A stretch of 64,000 nt of DNA, taken from the NCBI GenBank assembly GCA_026169535.1, contig JAPFCU010000079.1, forward strand, positions 124,001 through 188,000. Reading direction: 5' to 3'. A program made the position numbers and the translations under genes. How positions within the stretch are numbered: the stretch's first letter is position 1; every line of letters begins with the position of its first letter. The DNA is from Blautia sp. (GTDB taxonomy: Bacteria > Bacillota > Clostridia > Lachnospirales > Lachnospiraceae). Under the pieces are notes generated by a model. That model was given only the letters and a program-made list of their open reading frames with translations. It did no database searches and had not been told where the DNA came from. This document shows, one piece after another, positions 17,890 through 27,546 of the stretch.

Positions 17890-18020
17890 CAAAATTGCAG
17901 TAACGTTAGATGCCATATATAAATGGCAGCAGTACGGACAAAAAATAGATACAGTTTGTATGAAAAAACTGGCAGAACATAAGAGGCAGGACATAAGAGA
18001 CATTAGAGAGGACAGTAGAT

Positions 18021-18428
18021 ATGTTGATTACAAGAGAATGTGATTATGCAGTAAGGGTTATCCGTGCTTTGGCAGGAGAAGAGAGACTCAGCGTAGGAGA
18101 AATCTGCGAAAAAGAACAGATCACGGCTCCCTTTGCTTATAAGATACTGAAAAAACTTCAGAAGGCAAAGCTTGTAAAGGGATTCAGAGGCGTTCATGGG
18201 GGATATTCTCTTGACAGAAAAACGGAAGAGATCACATTGTTTGATGTGTATACAGCCATTGATCCGGAACTTATGATTATTGAGTGTATGGATCCTCATT
18301 ATCAGTGTGTGAGAGATGACAGGGATAAGACTCCGTGTGTTGTTCACAGAGAACTGGCGGATATTCAGCAGGAACTGTGGAAGATGCTGAGACGCAGATC
18401 CCTGCAGGAACTTTTTGACAATATATAA
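18021..18428 (+). CDS. Rrf2 family transcriptional regulator
   Basis: The 135-residue protein starts with a winged helix-turn-helix (about 1-70, with the Rrf2-typical RECDYAVRVIRALA and GFRGVHGGYSL) and continues with a C-terminal dimer helix. Cys89, Cys96 and Cys106 are placed like the three iron-sulfur ligands of IscR/NsrR proteins, so it may sense iron-sulfur status, oxygen or NO. It sits directly upstream of the PFOR gene, which suggests redox control of that gene, but this is inference. Confidence 0.92.
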   Translation: MLITRECDYAVRVIRALAGEERLSVGEICEKEQITAPFAYKILKKLQKAKLVKGFRGVHGGYSLDRKTEEITLFDVYTAIDPELMIIECMDPHYQCVRDDRDKTPCVVHRELADIQQELWKMLRRRSLQELFDNI

Positions 18429-18433
18429 AATGA

Positions 18434-18495
18434 ACAAAAGAGAGAGGTCTGCACATGGCATATTTTCATGCGGAAAGGGCGGAACTCTCTTTTGT
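18434..18495 (+). terminator. probable terminator after the Rrf2 gene
   Basis: Arms 18434-18444 and 18485-18495 (ACAAAAGAGAG / CTCTCTTTTGT) form a perfect 11-bp stem around a 40-nt loop, with only a weak T run after it. Confidence 0.6.
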
Positions 18496-18521
18496 TGTAT
18501 ACAAAAAAAATCAGAATCCAG

Positions 18522-18551
18522 TTGGACAATAATATTATTATATGGTATAAT
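18522..18551 (+). promoter_or_regulatory. promoter of the pyruvate:ferredoxin oxidoreductase gene
   Basis: TTGGAC (18522-18527) and TATAAT (18546-18551) are 18 bp apart. The predicted start of transcription is near 18558. Confidence 0.75.
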
Positions 18552-18565
18552 CAAATACGGAATTT

Positions 18566-18584
18566 TAGATCGCTTAACGGTCTA
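18566..18584. promoter_or_regulatory. candidate operator, interrupted palindrome in the PFOR leader
   Basis: TAGATCG and CGGTCTA are inverted around CTTAA (7-5-7, one mismatched pair). The site covers about +8 to +26 of the predicted transcript, a classic repressor position. The adjacent Rrf2 protein is the obvious candidate ligand; no second copy was seen in the window. Confidence 0.4.
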
Positions 18585-18625
18585 GAAATAATTTTCATCA
18601 TACCTTTAAGGAGGAAAAGAAAACT

Positions 18626-21600
18626 ATGGCAAGAAAGATGAAAACCATGGATGGTAATCATGCAGCCGCTCATGCATCATATGCTTATTCTGATGTAGCT
18701 GCTATTTATCCGATCACCCCTTCATCTGTTATGGCTGAAGCTACAGACGAGTGGGCAACCCAGGGAAGAAAGAACATCTTCGGACAGGAAGTACAGGTTA
18801 CAGAGATGCAGTCTGAGGCAGGTGCTGCAGGTGCAGTTCACGGTTCTTTGGCAGCTGGTGCTCTTACAACTACTTACACAGCATCTCAGGGTCTTCTTCT
18901 GATGATCCCGAACCTTTATAAGATCGCAGGCGAGCAGCTTCCGGGCGTTATCAATGTATCTGCCCGTGCACTTGCTTCTCACGCACTTTCTATCTTTGGA
19001 GATCACTCTGATGTTATGGCATGCCGTCAGACAGGATGTGCTATGCTCTGTGAATCTTCCGTACAGGAAGTAATGGACCTGACACCGGTTGCTCACCTTG
19101 CAGCAATCAAGGGAAAAGTTCCGTTCATCAACTTCTTTGATGGATTCCGTACTTCCCATGAAATCCAGAAAATCGAGACATGGGATTATGAAGATCTGAA
19201 AGATATGGCTGATATGGATGCTATCGCAGAGTTCCGTAAACATGCTCTGAATCCGAACCATCCATGCCAGAGAGGTTCTGCACAGAACCCGGATATCTTC
19301 TTCCAGGCAAGAGAAGCATGTAACCCGTATTACGATGCTCTTCCGGCAGTTGTACAGGAGTACATGGATAAAGTTAATGAGAAGATTGGAACAGACTACA
19401 AACTTTTCAACTACTATGGTGCAGAAGATGCAGAGCATGTAGTGGTAGCTATGGGTTCTGTAAACGATACCATTGAAGAAACTATTGATTACCTTGCAGC
19501 AGCAGGCAAAAAAGTCGGTGTTGTTAAGGTTCGTCTTTACAGACCATTCAGCGCAGAAGCTTTGATCGCAGCATTCCCTGCATCTGTAAAGCAGATTACT
19601 GTTCTTGACAGAACAAAAGAGCCTGGTGCTCTTGGTGAGCCGCTGTGGTTAGATGTTGTTGCAGCTCTGAAGAACAGCCAGTTCAAGGATGTTCCGGTAT
19701 TCTCCGGACGTTATGGCCTTGGTTCCAAAGATACAACTCCGGCACAGATCGTAGCTGTATTTGAGAACACAACAAAAGAGAAATTTACTCTTGGTATCGT
19801 TGATGACGTTACAAATCTTTCTCTTGAGACAGGTGCTGCACTTGTTACTACTCCGGAAGGAACAACAAACTGTAAATTCTGGGGACTTGGTGCTGACGGT
19901 ACTGTCGGAGCAAACAAAAACTCCATCAAGATCATCGGTGACAATACAGACATGTATGCACAGGCTTACTTTGATTATGACTCCAAGAAGTCAGGCGGTG
20001 TTACTATGTCCCACCTGCGTTTTGGTAAAAAACCGATCAAATCCACATACCTGATCCATACAGCAGACTTTGTTGCATGTCACAATCCTTCTTATGTGAA
20101 CAAATACAACATGGTTCAGGAGCTGGTAGATGGCGGTACATTCCTTCTGAACTGCCCATGGGATATGGAAGGACTTGAGAAACACCTTCCGGGTCAGGTG
20201 AAAGCATTCATCGCCAACCACGATATTAAATTCTACACCATCGACGGTGTTAAGATTGGTATTGAGACAGGCATGGGACCGACACGTATCAATACAATTC
20301 TTCAGTCTGCATTCTTCAAGCTTACAGGAATCATTCCTGAAGAGCAGGCAATCGACCTTATGAAAGCAGCAGCAAAGGCTACTTACGGACGTAAGGGTGA
20401 TGACGTTGTTCAGAAAAACTGGGCAGCTATCGATGCAGGTGCAAAACAGGTTGTTGAGATCCAGGTTCCGGAAAGCTGGAAAGATGCTGAGGATGAAGGT
20501 CTTCATATGACTCATGCAGAAGAGGGAAGAGCAGACGTTGTTGACTTCGTTAACAACATCCAGGCTAAGGTAAACGCTCAGGAAGGTAATTCCCTGCCTG
20601 TATCTGCATTCAAAGATTATGTAGATGGTACTACTCCGTCCGGTTCATCCGCATACGAGAAACGTGGTATCGCTGTAAATATTCCGGTATGGCAGCCAGA
20701 GAACTGTATCCAGTGTAACCGTTGTGCATATGTATGTCCACATGCAGTTATCCGTCCGGTAGCTCTTACTGAGGAAGAGGCAGCAAATGCACCAGAAGGT
20801 ATGGTTACTCTGCCGATGACTGGTATGAAAGATTATAAATTTACAATGACTGTTTCTGCTTATGACTGTACAGGCTGCGGTTCCTGTGCAAATGTATGTC
20901 CTGGCAAGAAGGGAGCTAAGGCTCTTGTTATGGAAAACATGGAAGCAAACGCAGGCGCACAGAAATTCTTTGATTATGGTGTACAGCTTCCGGTTAAAGA
21001 AGATGTAATTGAGAAATTCAAAGAGACAACTGTTAAGGGAAGCCAGTTCAAACAGCCGCTGCTTGAGTTCTCCGGAGCTTGTGCAGGATGTGGTGAGACA
21101 CCATATGCAAAACTGATCACTCAGCTTTTCGGTGACAGAATGTACATTGCAAATGCAACAGGATGTTCCTCTATCTGGGGTAACTCTTCACCGTCCACAC
21201 CATACACAGTAAATGCTAAGGGACAGGGTCCGGCATGGTCCAACTCTCTGTTCGAAGATAACGCTGAGTTTGGTTATGGTATGCTTCTTGCACAGAAAGC
21301 AATCCGTGACGGTCTGAAAGATAAAGTTGAGGCTCTTGCTGCAGCTACAGATAAAGAAGATGTGAAAGCAGCTGCTCAGGAATGGCTGGATACATTCTCT
21401 GTAGGTGCTACAAACGGAACAGCTACAGATAAACTGGTAGCAGCTCTGGAAGCATGCGGATGTGATGCAGCTCAGGAAATCCTTGTACAGAAAGATTATC
21501 TGTCCAAGAAATCCCAGTGGATCTTCGGTGGTGACGGATGGGCTTACGATATCGGATTTGGCGGTGTTGACCATGTTCTCGCAAGCGGACGTGACATCAA

Positions 21601-22165
21601 CGTTATGGTATTCGACACAGAGGCTTATTCCAATACTGGCGGACAGTCCTCCAAATCTACACCGACAGGTGCAATTGCTCAGTTCGCTGCAGGCGGTAAA
21701 GAAGTGAAGAAGAAAGATATGGCTTCCATCGCTATGAGCTATGGCTATGTATATGTAGCACAGATCTCTATGGGCGCTGACTTCAACCAGACTGTAAAAG
21801 CAATTGCTGAGGCTGAGGCTTATCCGGGACCGTCTCTGATCATTGCATATGCTCCATGTATCAACCATGGTATCAAGAAGGGTATGTCCAAGGCTCAGAC
21901 CGAGGAAGAACTGGCAGTTAAGTGCGGATACTGGCACAACTTCCGCTTCAACCCGGCAGCAGAGAACAAGTTCACACTTGATTCCAAAGCTCCGAATATG
22001 GAAGACTATCAGGCATTCCTTGACGGTGAGGTTCGTTACAACTCTCTGAAACGTCAGAATCCTGAAAAGGCTGAAAGACTGTTTGCTAAGAATGAGGCAG
22101 AGGCTAAGGCTAGATATGAATATCTGAACAAACTCATCACTCTTTATGGAGCAGATGCTGAATAA
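18626..22165 (+). CDS. nifJ: pyruvate:ferredoxin (flavodoxin) oxidoreductase
   Basis: This cytoplasmic enzyme oxidises pyruvate to acetyl-CoA and CO2 and reduces ferredoxin, a central step in clostridial fermentation. The 1179-residue single chain is full length for the NifJ/PorA type: N-terminal pyrophosphate/TPP domains, a CoA-binding part, two [4Fe-4S] motifs (first from Cys694 in NCIQCNRCAYVCP, second in CTGCGSCANVCP near 750), the conserved CAGCGETPY (about 819) that holds the third cluster, and the TPP/Mg motif GDGWAYDIG near 969. AAGGAGG (18608-18614) precedes the ATG, and the codon use looks highly biased, as expected for an abundant enzyme. Confidence 0.98.
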   Translation: MARKMKTMDGNHAAAHASYAYSDVAAIYPITPSSVMAEATDEWATQGRKNIFGQEVQVTEMQSEAGAAGAVHGSLAAGALTTTYTASQGLLLMIPNLYKIAGEQLPGVINVSARALASHALSIFGDHSDVMACRQTGCAMLCESSVQEVMDLTPVAHLAAIKGKVPFINFFDGFRTSHEIQKIETWDYEDLKDMADMDAIAEFRKHALNPNHPCQRGSAQNPDIFFQAREACNPYYDALPAVVQEYMDKVNEKIGTDYKLFNYYGAEDAEHVVVAMGSVNDTIEETIDYLAAAGKKVGVVKVRLYRPFSAEALIAAFPASVKQITVLDRTKEPGALGEPLWLDVVAALKNSQFKDVPVFSGRYGLGSKDTTPAQIVAVFENTTKEKFTLGIVDDVTNLSLETGAALVTTPEGTTNCKFWGLGADGTVGANKNSIKIIGDNTDMYAQAYFDYDSKKSGGVTMSHLRFGKKPIKSTYLIHTADFVACHNPSYVNKYNMVQELVDGGTFLLNCPWDMEGLEKHLPGQVKAFIANHDIKFYTIDGVKIGIETGMGPTRINTILQSAFFKLTGIIPEEQAIDLMKAAAKATYGRKGDDVVQKNWAAIDAGAKQVVEIQVPESWKDAEDEGLHMTHAEEGRADVVDFVNNIQAKVNAQEGNSLPVSAFKDYVDGTTPSGSSAYEKRGIAVNIPVWQPENCIQCNRCAYVCPHAVIRPVALTEEEAANAPEGMVTLPMTGMKDYKFTMTVSAYDCTGCGSCANVCPGKKGAKALVMENMEANAGAQKFFDYGVQLPVKEDVIEKFKETTVKGSQFKQPLLEFSGACAGCGETPYAKLITQLFGDRMYIANATGCSSIWGNSSPSTPYTVNAKGQGPAWSNSLFEDNAEFGYGMLLAQKAIRDGLKDKVEALAAATDKEDVKAAAQEWLDTFSVGATNGTATDKLVAALEACGCDAAQEILVQKDYLSKKSQWIFGGDGWAYDIGFGGVDHVLASGRDINVMVFDTEAYSNTGGQSSKSTPTGAIAQFAAGGKEVKKKDMASIAMSYGYVYVAQISMGADFNQTVKAIAEAEAYPGPSLIIAYAPCINHGIKKGMSKAQTEEELAVKCGYWHNFRFNPAAENKFTLDSKAPNMEDYQAFLDGEVRYNSLKRQNPEKAERLFAKNEAEAKARYEYLNKLITLYGADAE

Positions 22166-22178
22166 TTTCAGATCAGGA

Positions 22179-22210
22179 GCCGCGGTACAATATTGTACCG
22201 CGGCTTTTTT
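22179..22210 (+). terminator. strong intrinsic terminator after nifJ
   Basis: A 26-bp perfect palindrome (22179-22204) is followed by six T. It ends immediately before the ribosome site of the next gene. Confidence 0.92.
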
Positions 22211-22225
22211 AGAGGAAATATTATT

Positions 22226-25000
22226 ATGATGAGAATGAAAAAAAAGATTTCTACGGAAAGAAGAACAACATATTATCTGGTCTATACCCTTGCATTTGGG
22301 GTTATTGCATTAATTCTTTATATGCATTTTTTTCTGAATGGAAAATCACTGATCTGGAGTCATGACGGAGTTCCTCAGCATTTGAATTCTCTGGCATATT
22401 ATGGAGATTATCTGAGAGAGATCCTGCAGCAGCTGTTTATAGAACATAAACTGGAAATCCCCATGTGGGATATGCATATAGGATATGGATCTGACATTCT
22501 GACAACGCTTCATTATTATGTGATTGGAGATCCGCTGACTTTATTATCTGTGCTGGTACCGGCAGATAAGACAGAGTATCTGTATGCTTTTTTGATATTT
22601 TTACGGATTTATCTGGCAGGGATCGCTTTCAGCAGATATTGCTTTTATCATAAAAACTCAAATCAGGCAACTTTGCTGGGATCGCTTGTTTATATTTTTG
22701 CCGGGTGGACAATTTATGCATCTATGAAGCATCCGTATTTTGCAAATCCCATGATTTATCTTCCCTTGATACTTCTTGGAATAGATAAAATATACAGAAA
22801 AGAAAAGCCTTATGTATTTATCTGGTCCGTAGCGCTTGCAGGAGTATCGAATTTTTATTTCTTTTATATGCTGGGAATCTTTATGGTACTTTATGCAGCA
22901 TTTGATTATTTTGTAGTATTTACCAGTAAACAGGACAGAAGTCTTTTATGTATTGGTAAATGGCTGGCTGTTTTTGCGGGATATTCGATGATCGCAGTAC
23001 TATTGGCTGCTGTGATCCTTCTTCCGGTGATCCTTCCTGTATTTGGAACAGGGCGTTTTCAGGCAGAAAACTATGTTCCCATACTTTATGACAAAATCTA
23101 TTATGAAAAATACCTGACATGCCTGATTGGTGAAAATATGATCCAGTGGGGAGTTGCCGGATATACGGCAATTGCTATGACAGGCGTTTTTGTTCTGTTT
23201 TCAAAACGAAAGAAAAATACAGCTCTGAAATGGGGCTTTGTACTTTTAAATATATTTTTGCTCCTGCCTTTTGCCGGACATGTATTAAATGGCTTTTCTT
23301 ATGTATCCAATCGATGGATTTGGGCATATGGCATGATGATCGCCTATATTTTTGTAAAGGCATATCCTGAATTCTATCTTTTAGACAGAGTGGAAAAAAG
23401 GCGGGTATTTGTTTTTCTTATGATTTATTGCTGTATGGCGTTGTTTCCGGAAGCGGCACGGACAGAAAGAAATATGTCTGCAATGATTCTGCTTGTATTT
23501 TCTACAGCAGTGATCCTGCTGTATGGTTCGATATTCGTAAGAAAAAGAAACCTTTGTATGATGATCAGTGTCCTGCTGACTGCCGGGATTGTTTTTAATA
23601 TTTATTATCAGTATTCCTATGAAAAGAATTATCTTTCTGAGTTTACAGACAGAGGAAAAGCTATGGAAAAACTGGAGTCCGGCACAGATCTTGCAGTTCT
23701 GGATACAGATGATCAGTCAATTTTCAGATATGATCAGCAGGATGCGCTTTCTTATGATAATTCAGCTATGCAGATGGGGACAAACAGTACGGCATATTAC
23801 TTCAGCGTAGCCAGCGGAAGTATTGGAAAATATTTTGATGAAATGTATCTGAATACTCCCTGGGAGCAGCATTATGATAATTTGGATGGAAGGACCATTC
23901 TTGACAGGCTTGCCTCTGTAAAATATTTTGTGACAAAAAATGGGGAATACCGTTATCTTCCGTATAGTTATTACTGGCTGACCGGAAGTGCAGAGAAAAA
24001 CAGCAATATCTATGAGGCGTTTGAAAGCAGGGACAGCTTACCGTTGGGTTATACGTATGACTCGTTTATTCCACGAGAAAAATACGATAAGATGAGCGTG
24101 ACGGAAAAACAGCAGGCACTTCTTCAGGGAGTTATTGTGGAAGAAGCTGTGCTTTCAGAAGCAGATCTGGAATTTACAGATCAGGAGATCCCGTTTGAGA
24201 TAAAAAAGGGGAAGGGATGCAGTCTGAAGGATGGAAAGATTAAAGTAACAAAAGAAGGGGCAGAACTGGAACTGGTCTTTCAGGGGCTGGATAACAGTGA
24301 AACCTATCTGATTGCAGAAGGTCTTGATTATGATGGGCTTTCTCCTCGAGAGACAGTCAGTGAGAAAAAATGGGAAAAAATGTCCCGATATGAAAAAAAT
24401 CAGGTCATTCATCAGGACAGTCATTGGAGATACTGGAAAGAAAGCCAGAAAGCATCGGTAAATGTGGGAGGTCAGTTTCCAGACAAAACTATTCGTATTT
24501 TTACAGATAAATATAATGCTTACAGTGGAAAACACAATTTCCTCTGTAATACGGGATATGGAAAAAAAGGAAAAACCTCGATAACGCTTACGTTTGAAAA
24601 GACAGGAGTCTATACATTTGAAGATCTTCGCATTGTCTGCCAGCCTATGGATAAGATTACAGAACAGACAGAAAAGCTGAAGGAGGATATCCTTACAGAT
24701 ATTTCCGTAGATACAAATAGAATAACCGGAAAAATTTCTTTATCAGAACCAAAGGCGTTGGTACTGTCACTTCCGTACAGTAAAGGCTTCCGTGCCTATG
24801 TAGATGGAAAAGAGACTGACTTGATCCAGGCAAATACTATGTATATGGGATTAATGCTGGAGGCAGGAGAACATGAGATTCAGCTGGCGTACTGTACACC
24901 GTTTTTGATCCCGGGGCTGTGCTTGACTTTTGCAGGGGCTCTGTGTTACATTGGTCTGGTATTTTTTAGAAGAAATAAAAAGAAGGTACAGAAACTATGA
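22226..25000 (+). CDS. YfhO family membrane protein (putative glycosyltransferase)
   Basis: The ATG at 22226 follows AGAGGAAA (22211-22218). The 924-residue protein has about 12-13 membrane spans in its first 480 residues, a long extracytoplasmic region, and one final span near residue 900, with the conserved SHDGVPQH motif early on. This is the PF09586 (YfhO) layout, related to GT-C lipid-dependent glycosyltransferases that glycosylate wall teichoic or lipoteichoic acids. Its stop overlaps the next start by 4 nt (ATGA), and the following GT2 and GtrA genes provide the lipid-linked sugar such an enzyme would need. Confidence 0.9.
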   Translation: MMRMKKKISTERRTTYYLVYTLAFGVIALILYMHFFLNGKSLIWSHDGVPQHLNSLAYYGDYLREILQQLFIEHKLEIPMWDMHIGYGSDILTTLHYYVIGDPLTLLSVLVPADKTEYLYAFLIFLRIYLAGIAFSRYCFYHKNSNQATLLGSLVYIFAGWTIYASMKHPYFANPMIYLPLILLGIDKIYRKEKPYVFIWSVALAGVSNFYFFYMLGIFMVLYAAFDYFVVFTSKQDRSLLCIGKWLAVFAGYSMIAVLLAAVILLPVILPVFGTGRFQAENYVPILYDKIYYEKYLTCLIGENMIQWGVAGYTAIAMTGVFVLFSKRKKNTALKWGFVLLNIFLLLPFAGHVLNGFSYVSNRWIWAYGMMIAYIFVKAYPEFYLLDRVEKRRVFVFLMIYCCMALFPEAARTERNMSAMILLVFSTAVILLYGSIFVRKRNLCMMISVLLTAGIVFNIYYQYSYEKNYLSEFTDRGKAMEKLESGTDLAVLDTDDQSIFRYDQQDALSYDNSAMQMGTNSTAYYFSVASGSIGKYFDEMYLNTPWEQHYDNLDGRTILDRLASVKYFVTKNGEYRYLPYSYYWLTGSAEKNSNIYEAFESRDSLPLGYTYDSFIPREKYDKMSVTEKQQALLQGVIVEEAVLSEADLEFTDQEIPFEIKKGKGCSLKDGKIKVTKEGAELELVFQGLDNSETYLIAEGLDYDGLSPRETVSEKKWEKMSRYEKNQVIHQDSHWRYWKESQKASVNVGGQFPDKTIRIFTDKYNAYSGKHNFLCNTGYGKKGKTSITLTFEKTGVYTFEDLRIVCQPMDKITEQTEKLKEDILTDISVDTNRITGKISLSEPKALVLSLPYSKGFRAYVDGKETDLIQANTMYMGLMLEAGEHEIQLAYCTPFLIPGLCLTFAGALCYIGLVFFRRNKKKVQKL

Positions 25001-25956
25001 GCGTTTTATCAGTAGTGCTTCCGGCATATAACGAAGAGCTTATGATTCAAAAAACCTGCAGCGTTTTACGCCAGATACTTACGGAAGCAGAAATTGAGTA
25101 CGAACTGGTGCTGGTGGATGATGGTTCCCGGGACCGTACCTGGAATGAGATTGAGAAAGCAGGGGCAGAGGATCCACATATCCTTGGTGTTCATTTTTCC
25201 AGAAATTTTGGTAAGGAAGCGGCTGTTTTCGCAGGTCTTGCCCAGGCATCCGGTGATGCGGTGGCAGTGATGGACTGTGATCTTCAGCATCCGCCTCAGA
25301 CATTAGTAGAAATGTATCATCTCTGGAAGCAGGGCTATGAGGTGATTGAAGGTGTAAAATCCACCAGAGGAAAGGAAAGTCTGATCCACAAAAAATGTGC
25401 AGGATTTTTTTATGGGATCATGTCAAAGGCGACTAAAGTAAATATGCAGAATGCCTCGGATTTTAAACTGATGGACCGGAAAGCTGTTAACAGTATTCTT
25501 TCCATGCCGGAGAGAAATATGTTTTTCCGCGCAACTTCCTCCTGGGTGGGATATAAAACAACATCTGTTCAGTTTGAGGTACGGGAGAGAGAGGCAGGAG
25601 AATCCAAATGGTCTGCCTGGTCTCTGGTAAAATATGCTTTTACCAATATTGTGGCATTTACTACAGTTCCCCTGCAGTTTGTAACCGTGGGAGGCGGCAT
25701 CTGCTTTCTTCTGTCTCTGGCGTTGATCGTATACTCGTTGATCCAGTATTTTACCGGTCATGCAGTGGAGGGATATACAACGATCATGATGGTGCTGCTT
25801 CTAATAGGCAGTGCGATCATGCTGAGTCTGGGAATCATTGGATATTATATTGCCAAGATTTATGAGGAGATAAAACGGCGTCCTCGTTATATTATTTCAC
25901 AGATCATCAGAGGAAGTAAGGACGTGTCGGAACATGCACGGCATGATTCTGTATAA
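24997..25956 (+). CDS. family 2 glycosyltransferase, GtrB/dolichol-phosphate-sugar synthase type
   Basis: The 319-residue protein has a GT-A domain (about 1-225) with VLPAYNEE, a nucleotide-binding VDDGSRDRT and the metal-binding DCDLQHPP, then two membrane helices at about 230-255 and 265-292 and a short basic tail. This layout matches GtrB/Csb-type enzymes that move a sugar from a nucleotide donor to undecaprenyl phosphate at the inner membrane face. It is coupled to YfhO by an ATGA overlap and followed by gtrA, so the three form a flip-and-transfer glycosylation set. Confidence 0.94.
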   Translation: MSVLSVVLPAYNEELMIQKTCSVLRQILTEAEIEYELVLVDDGSRDRTWNEIEKAGAEDPHILGVHFSRNFGKEAAVFAGLAQASGDAVAVMDCDLQHPPQTLVEMYHLWKQGYEVIEGVKSTRGKESLIHKKCAGFFYGIMSKATKVNMQNASDFKLMDRKAVNSILSMPERNMFFRATSSWVGYKTTSVQFEVREREAGESKWSAWSLVKYAFTNIVAFTTVPLQFVTVGGGICFLLSLALIVYSLIQYFTGHAVEGYTTIMMVLLLIGSAIMLSLGIIGYYIAKIYEEIKRRPRYIISQIIRGSKDVSEHARHDSV

Positions 25957-26013
25957 TCGTTTACCAATGTGAAAATACAGGCAGAGTGAACAACAGTGAT
26001 ACAGGAGCAGAAG

Positions 26014-26433
26014 ATGGATAAAATAAAGAATATGATCCTTCGGTTTTACAGGAATGATGTAATAAGGTATGTGTTTTTTGGCGGGTGTACGACGCTGGTA
26101 AATCTGATTTGTTTTTATGTGCTGAGAAAGCTGAATGTACAGCTGACCGCTGCAAATGTGATATCGATTATTACAGCAATCCTGTTTGCCTATGTGGTGA
26201 ATTCAAAATTTGTTTTTCAGGATAAGTGTAAAACCATAAAAGATCATGTGCAGCCTTTTATAAAATTTATAAGTGCCCGTCTTGTTACTATGGTCATAGA
26301 GGTGGGCGGTGTATGGCTGCTGGTGGAGATCATACATATGAATGATATGCTGGGAAAATTTGCAACACAGTTTATTGTCCTTGCACTGAACTATATATTC
26401 AGTAAATTTTTTGTTTTTACTACAGGAAAATAA
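26014..26433 (+). CDS. GtrA family membrane protein
   Basis: The ATG at 26014 with CAGGAG upstream is preferred over the in-frame GTG at 25996. The 139-residue product is a single GtrA domain with four membrane helices and the usual RYVFFGG start and NSKFVF motif. GtrA proteins are believed to flip undecaprenyl-phosphate-linked sugars made by a GtrB-like enzyme, here the gene just upstream, so that a GT-C enzyme (here YfhO) can use them outside. Confidence 0.92.
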   Translation: MDKIKNMILRFYRNDVIRYVFFGGCTTLVNLICFYVLRKLNVQLTAANVISIITAILFAYVVNSKFVFQDKCKTIKDHVQPFIKFISARLVTMVIEVGGVWLLVEIIHMNDMLGKFATQFIVLALNYIFSKFFVFTTGK

Positions 26434-26493
26434 AAGATATTGTAAACAGAGTGGAAAGCAGTAAATACAGTGCAGAAGGGAAGGAAACAGAAA

Positions 26494-27546
26494 ATGACAC
26501 TTGAGGAAATAAAGGAACAGATTTGTCCGATTGACGAGCAGGCAGTCTCAGCGGCGCAGAAAAGATGGGACAGTATTGCAAAGCCCCTTCATTCTCTGGG
26601 AAAAATGGAGGAGCTGGTCATGCAGATCGCGGGGATCACAGGTTCTGCAGACATCAATATAAAAAAGCGGGCTCTTGTGGCAATGTGTGCGGATAATGGC
26701 GTTGTGGAAGAAGGTGTGACTCAGACTGGACAGGAAGTGACAGCTATTGTTGCAGAGAATTTTCTGCAGGGAGATACGTCTGCCTGTGTCATGTGCCGAC
26801 AATGCGGAACGGACGTTTTTCCGGTAGATGTAGGTATGGTTTCTGATACTAAGGTTCCAAAAGATCTGAAGGTTATGAATGGAACCAGAAATATGGCAAA
26901 AGAGCCTGCTATGACAAGGGAAGAGGCTGTGCGGGGAATTGAGGCCGGTATTGAAATGGTAAGGCGGCTGAAGGAACAGGGATATGCTCTGATCGCAACC
27001 GGGGAGATGGGAATTGGAAATACTACCACCAGCAGTGCGGTAGCCTCTGTTCTTCTGGACCAGCCGGTTGAAACAATGACTGGACGGGGAGCTGGTCTTT
27101 CCAGCGAAGGCCTGAAGCGAAAAGTGAATGCAATAAAAAAAGCAGTGGAGCTGAACCGGCCGGATCCTCAGGATCCTATAGATGTACTTGCAAAAGTGGG
27201 AGGACTGGATATTGCAGGAATGGCAGGTGTGTTCCTGGGAGGAGCAGCCATGCACATCCCGGTGGTGATCGACGGATTTATTTCCTGTGTGGCAGCCCTT
27301 GCAGCACAGAGAATCTGTCCTCTTACCAGAGATTATATGATTGCATCTCATGTTTCTAAGGAGCCTGCAGCGGTTCTGATCCTGAAAGCACTGAAGAAAG
27401 AGGCAGTGATCCACGGAGATCTGTGTCTTGGAGAAGGGAGCGGAGCAGTAGCTTTATTCCCGTTTATGGATATGGGAATAGCGGTATATGAATCTATGAG
27501 TACCTTTGAGGAAATCAAAGTAGAGCAGTATGAGGAGTTTACTTAA
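26494..27546 (+). CDS. cobT: nicotinate-nucleotide--dimethylbenzimidazole phosphoribosyltransferase
   Basis: CobT makes alpha-ribazole phosphate, the lower ligand of cobalamin, from nicotinate mononucleotide and a benzimidazole. The ATG at 26494 follows AAGGGAAGG; the frame also offers a GTG at 26470 without a site. The 350-residue length, the N-terminal PLHSLGKME, MCADNGVVEEGV, GEMGIGNTT and the C-terminal HGDLCLGEGSGA (with the catalytic Glu) are typical. It opens a compact cob operon. No cobalamin riboswitch is seen in the 60 nt upstream. Confidence 0.96.
   Translation: MTLEEIKEQICPIDEQAVSAAQKRWDSIAKPLHSLGKMEELVMQIAGITGSADINIKKRALVAMCADNGVVEEGVTQTGQEVTAIVAENFLQGDTSACVMCRQCGTDVFPVDVGMVSDTKVPKDLKVMNGTRNMAKEPAMTREEAVRGIEAGIEMVRRLKEQGYALIATGEMGIGNTTTSSAVASVLLDQPVETMTGRGAGLSSEGLKRKVNAIKKAVELNRPDPQDPIDVLAKVGGLDIAGMAGVFLGGAAMHIPVVIDGFISCVAALAAQRICPLTRDYMIASHVSKEPAAVLILKALKKEAVIHGDLCLGEGSGAVALFPFMDMGIAVYESMSTFEEIKVEQYEEFT

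Noticed and set aside
26434-26493. Cobalamin riboswitch before cobT
   Set aside because: The gap is only 60 nt and has no B12-box-like sequence.
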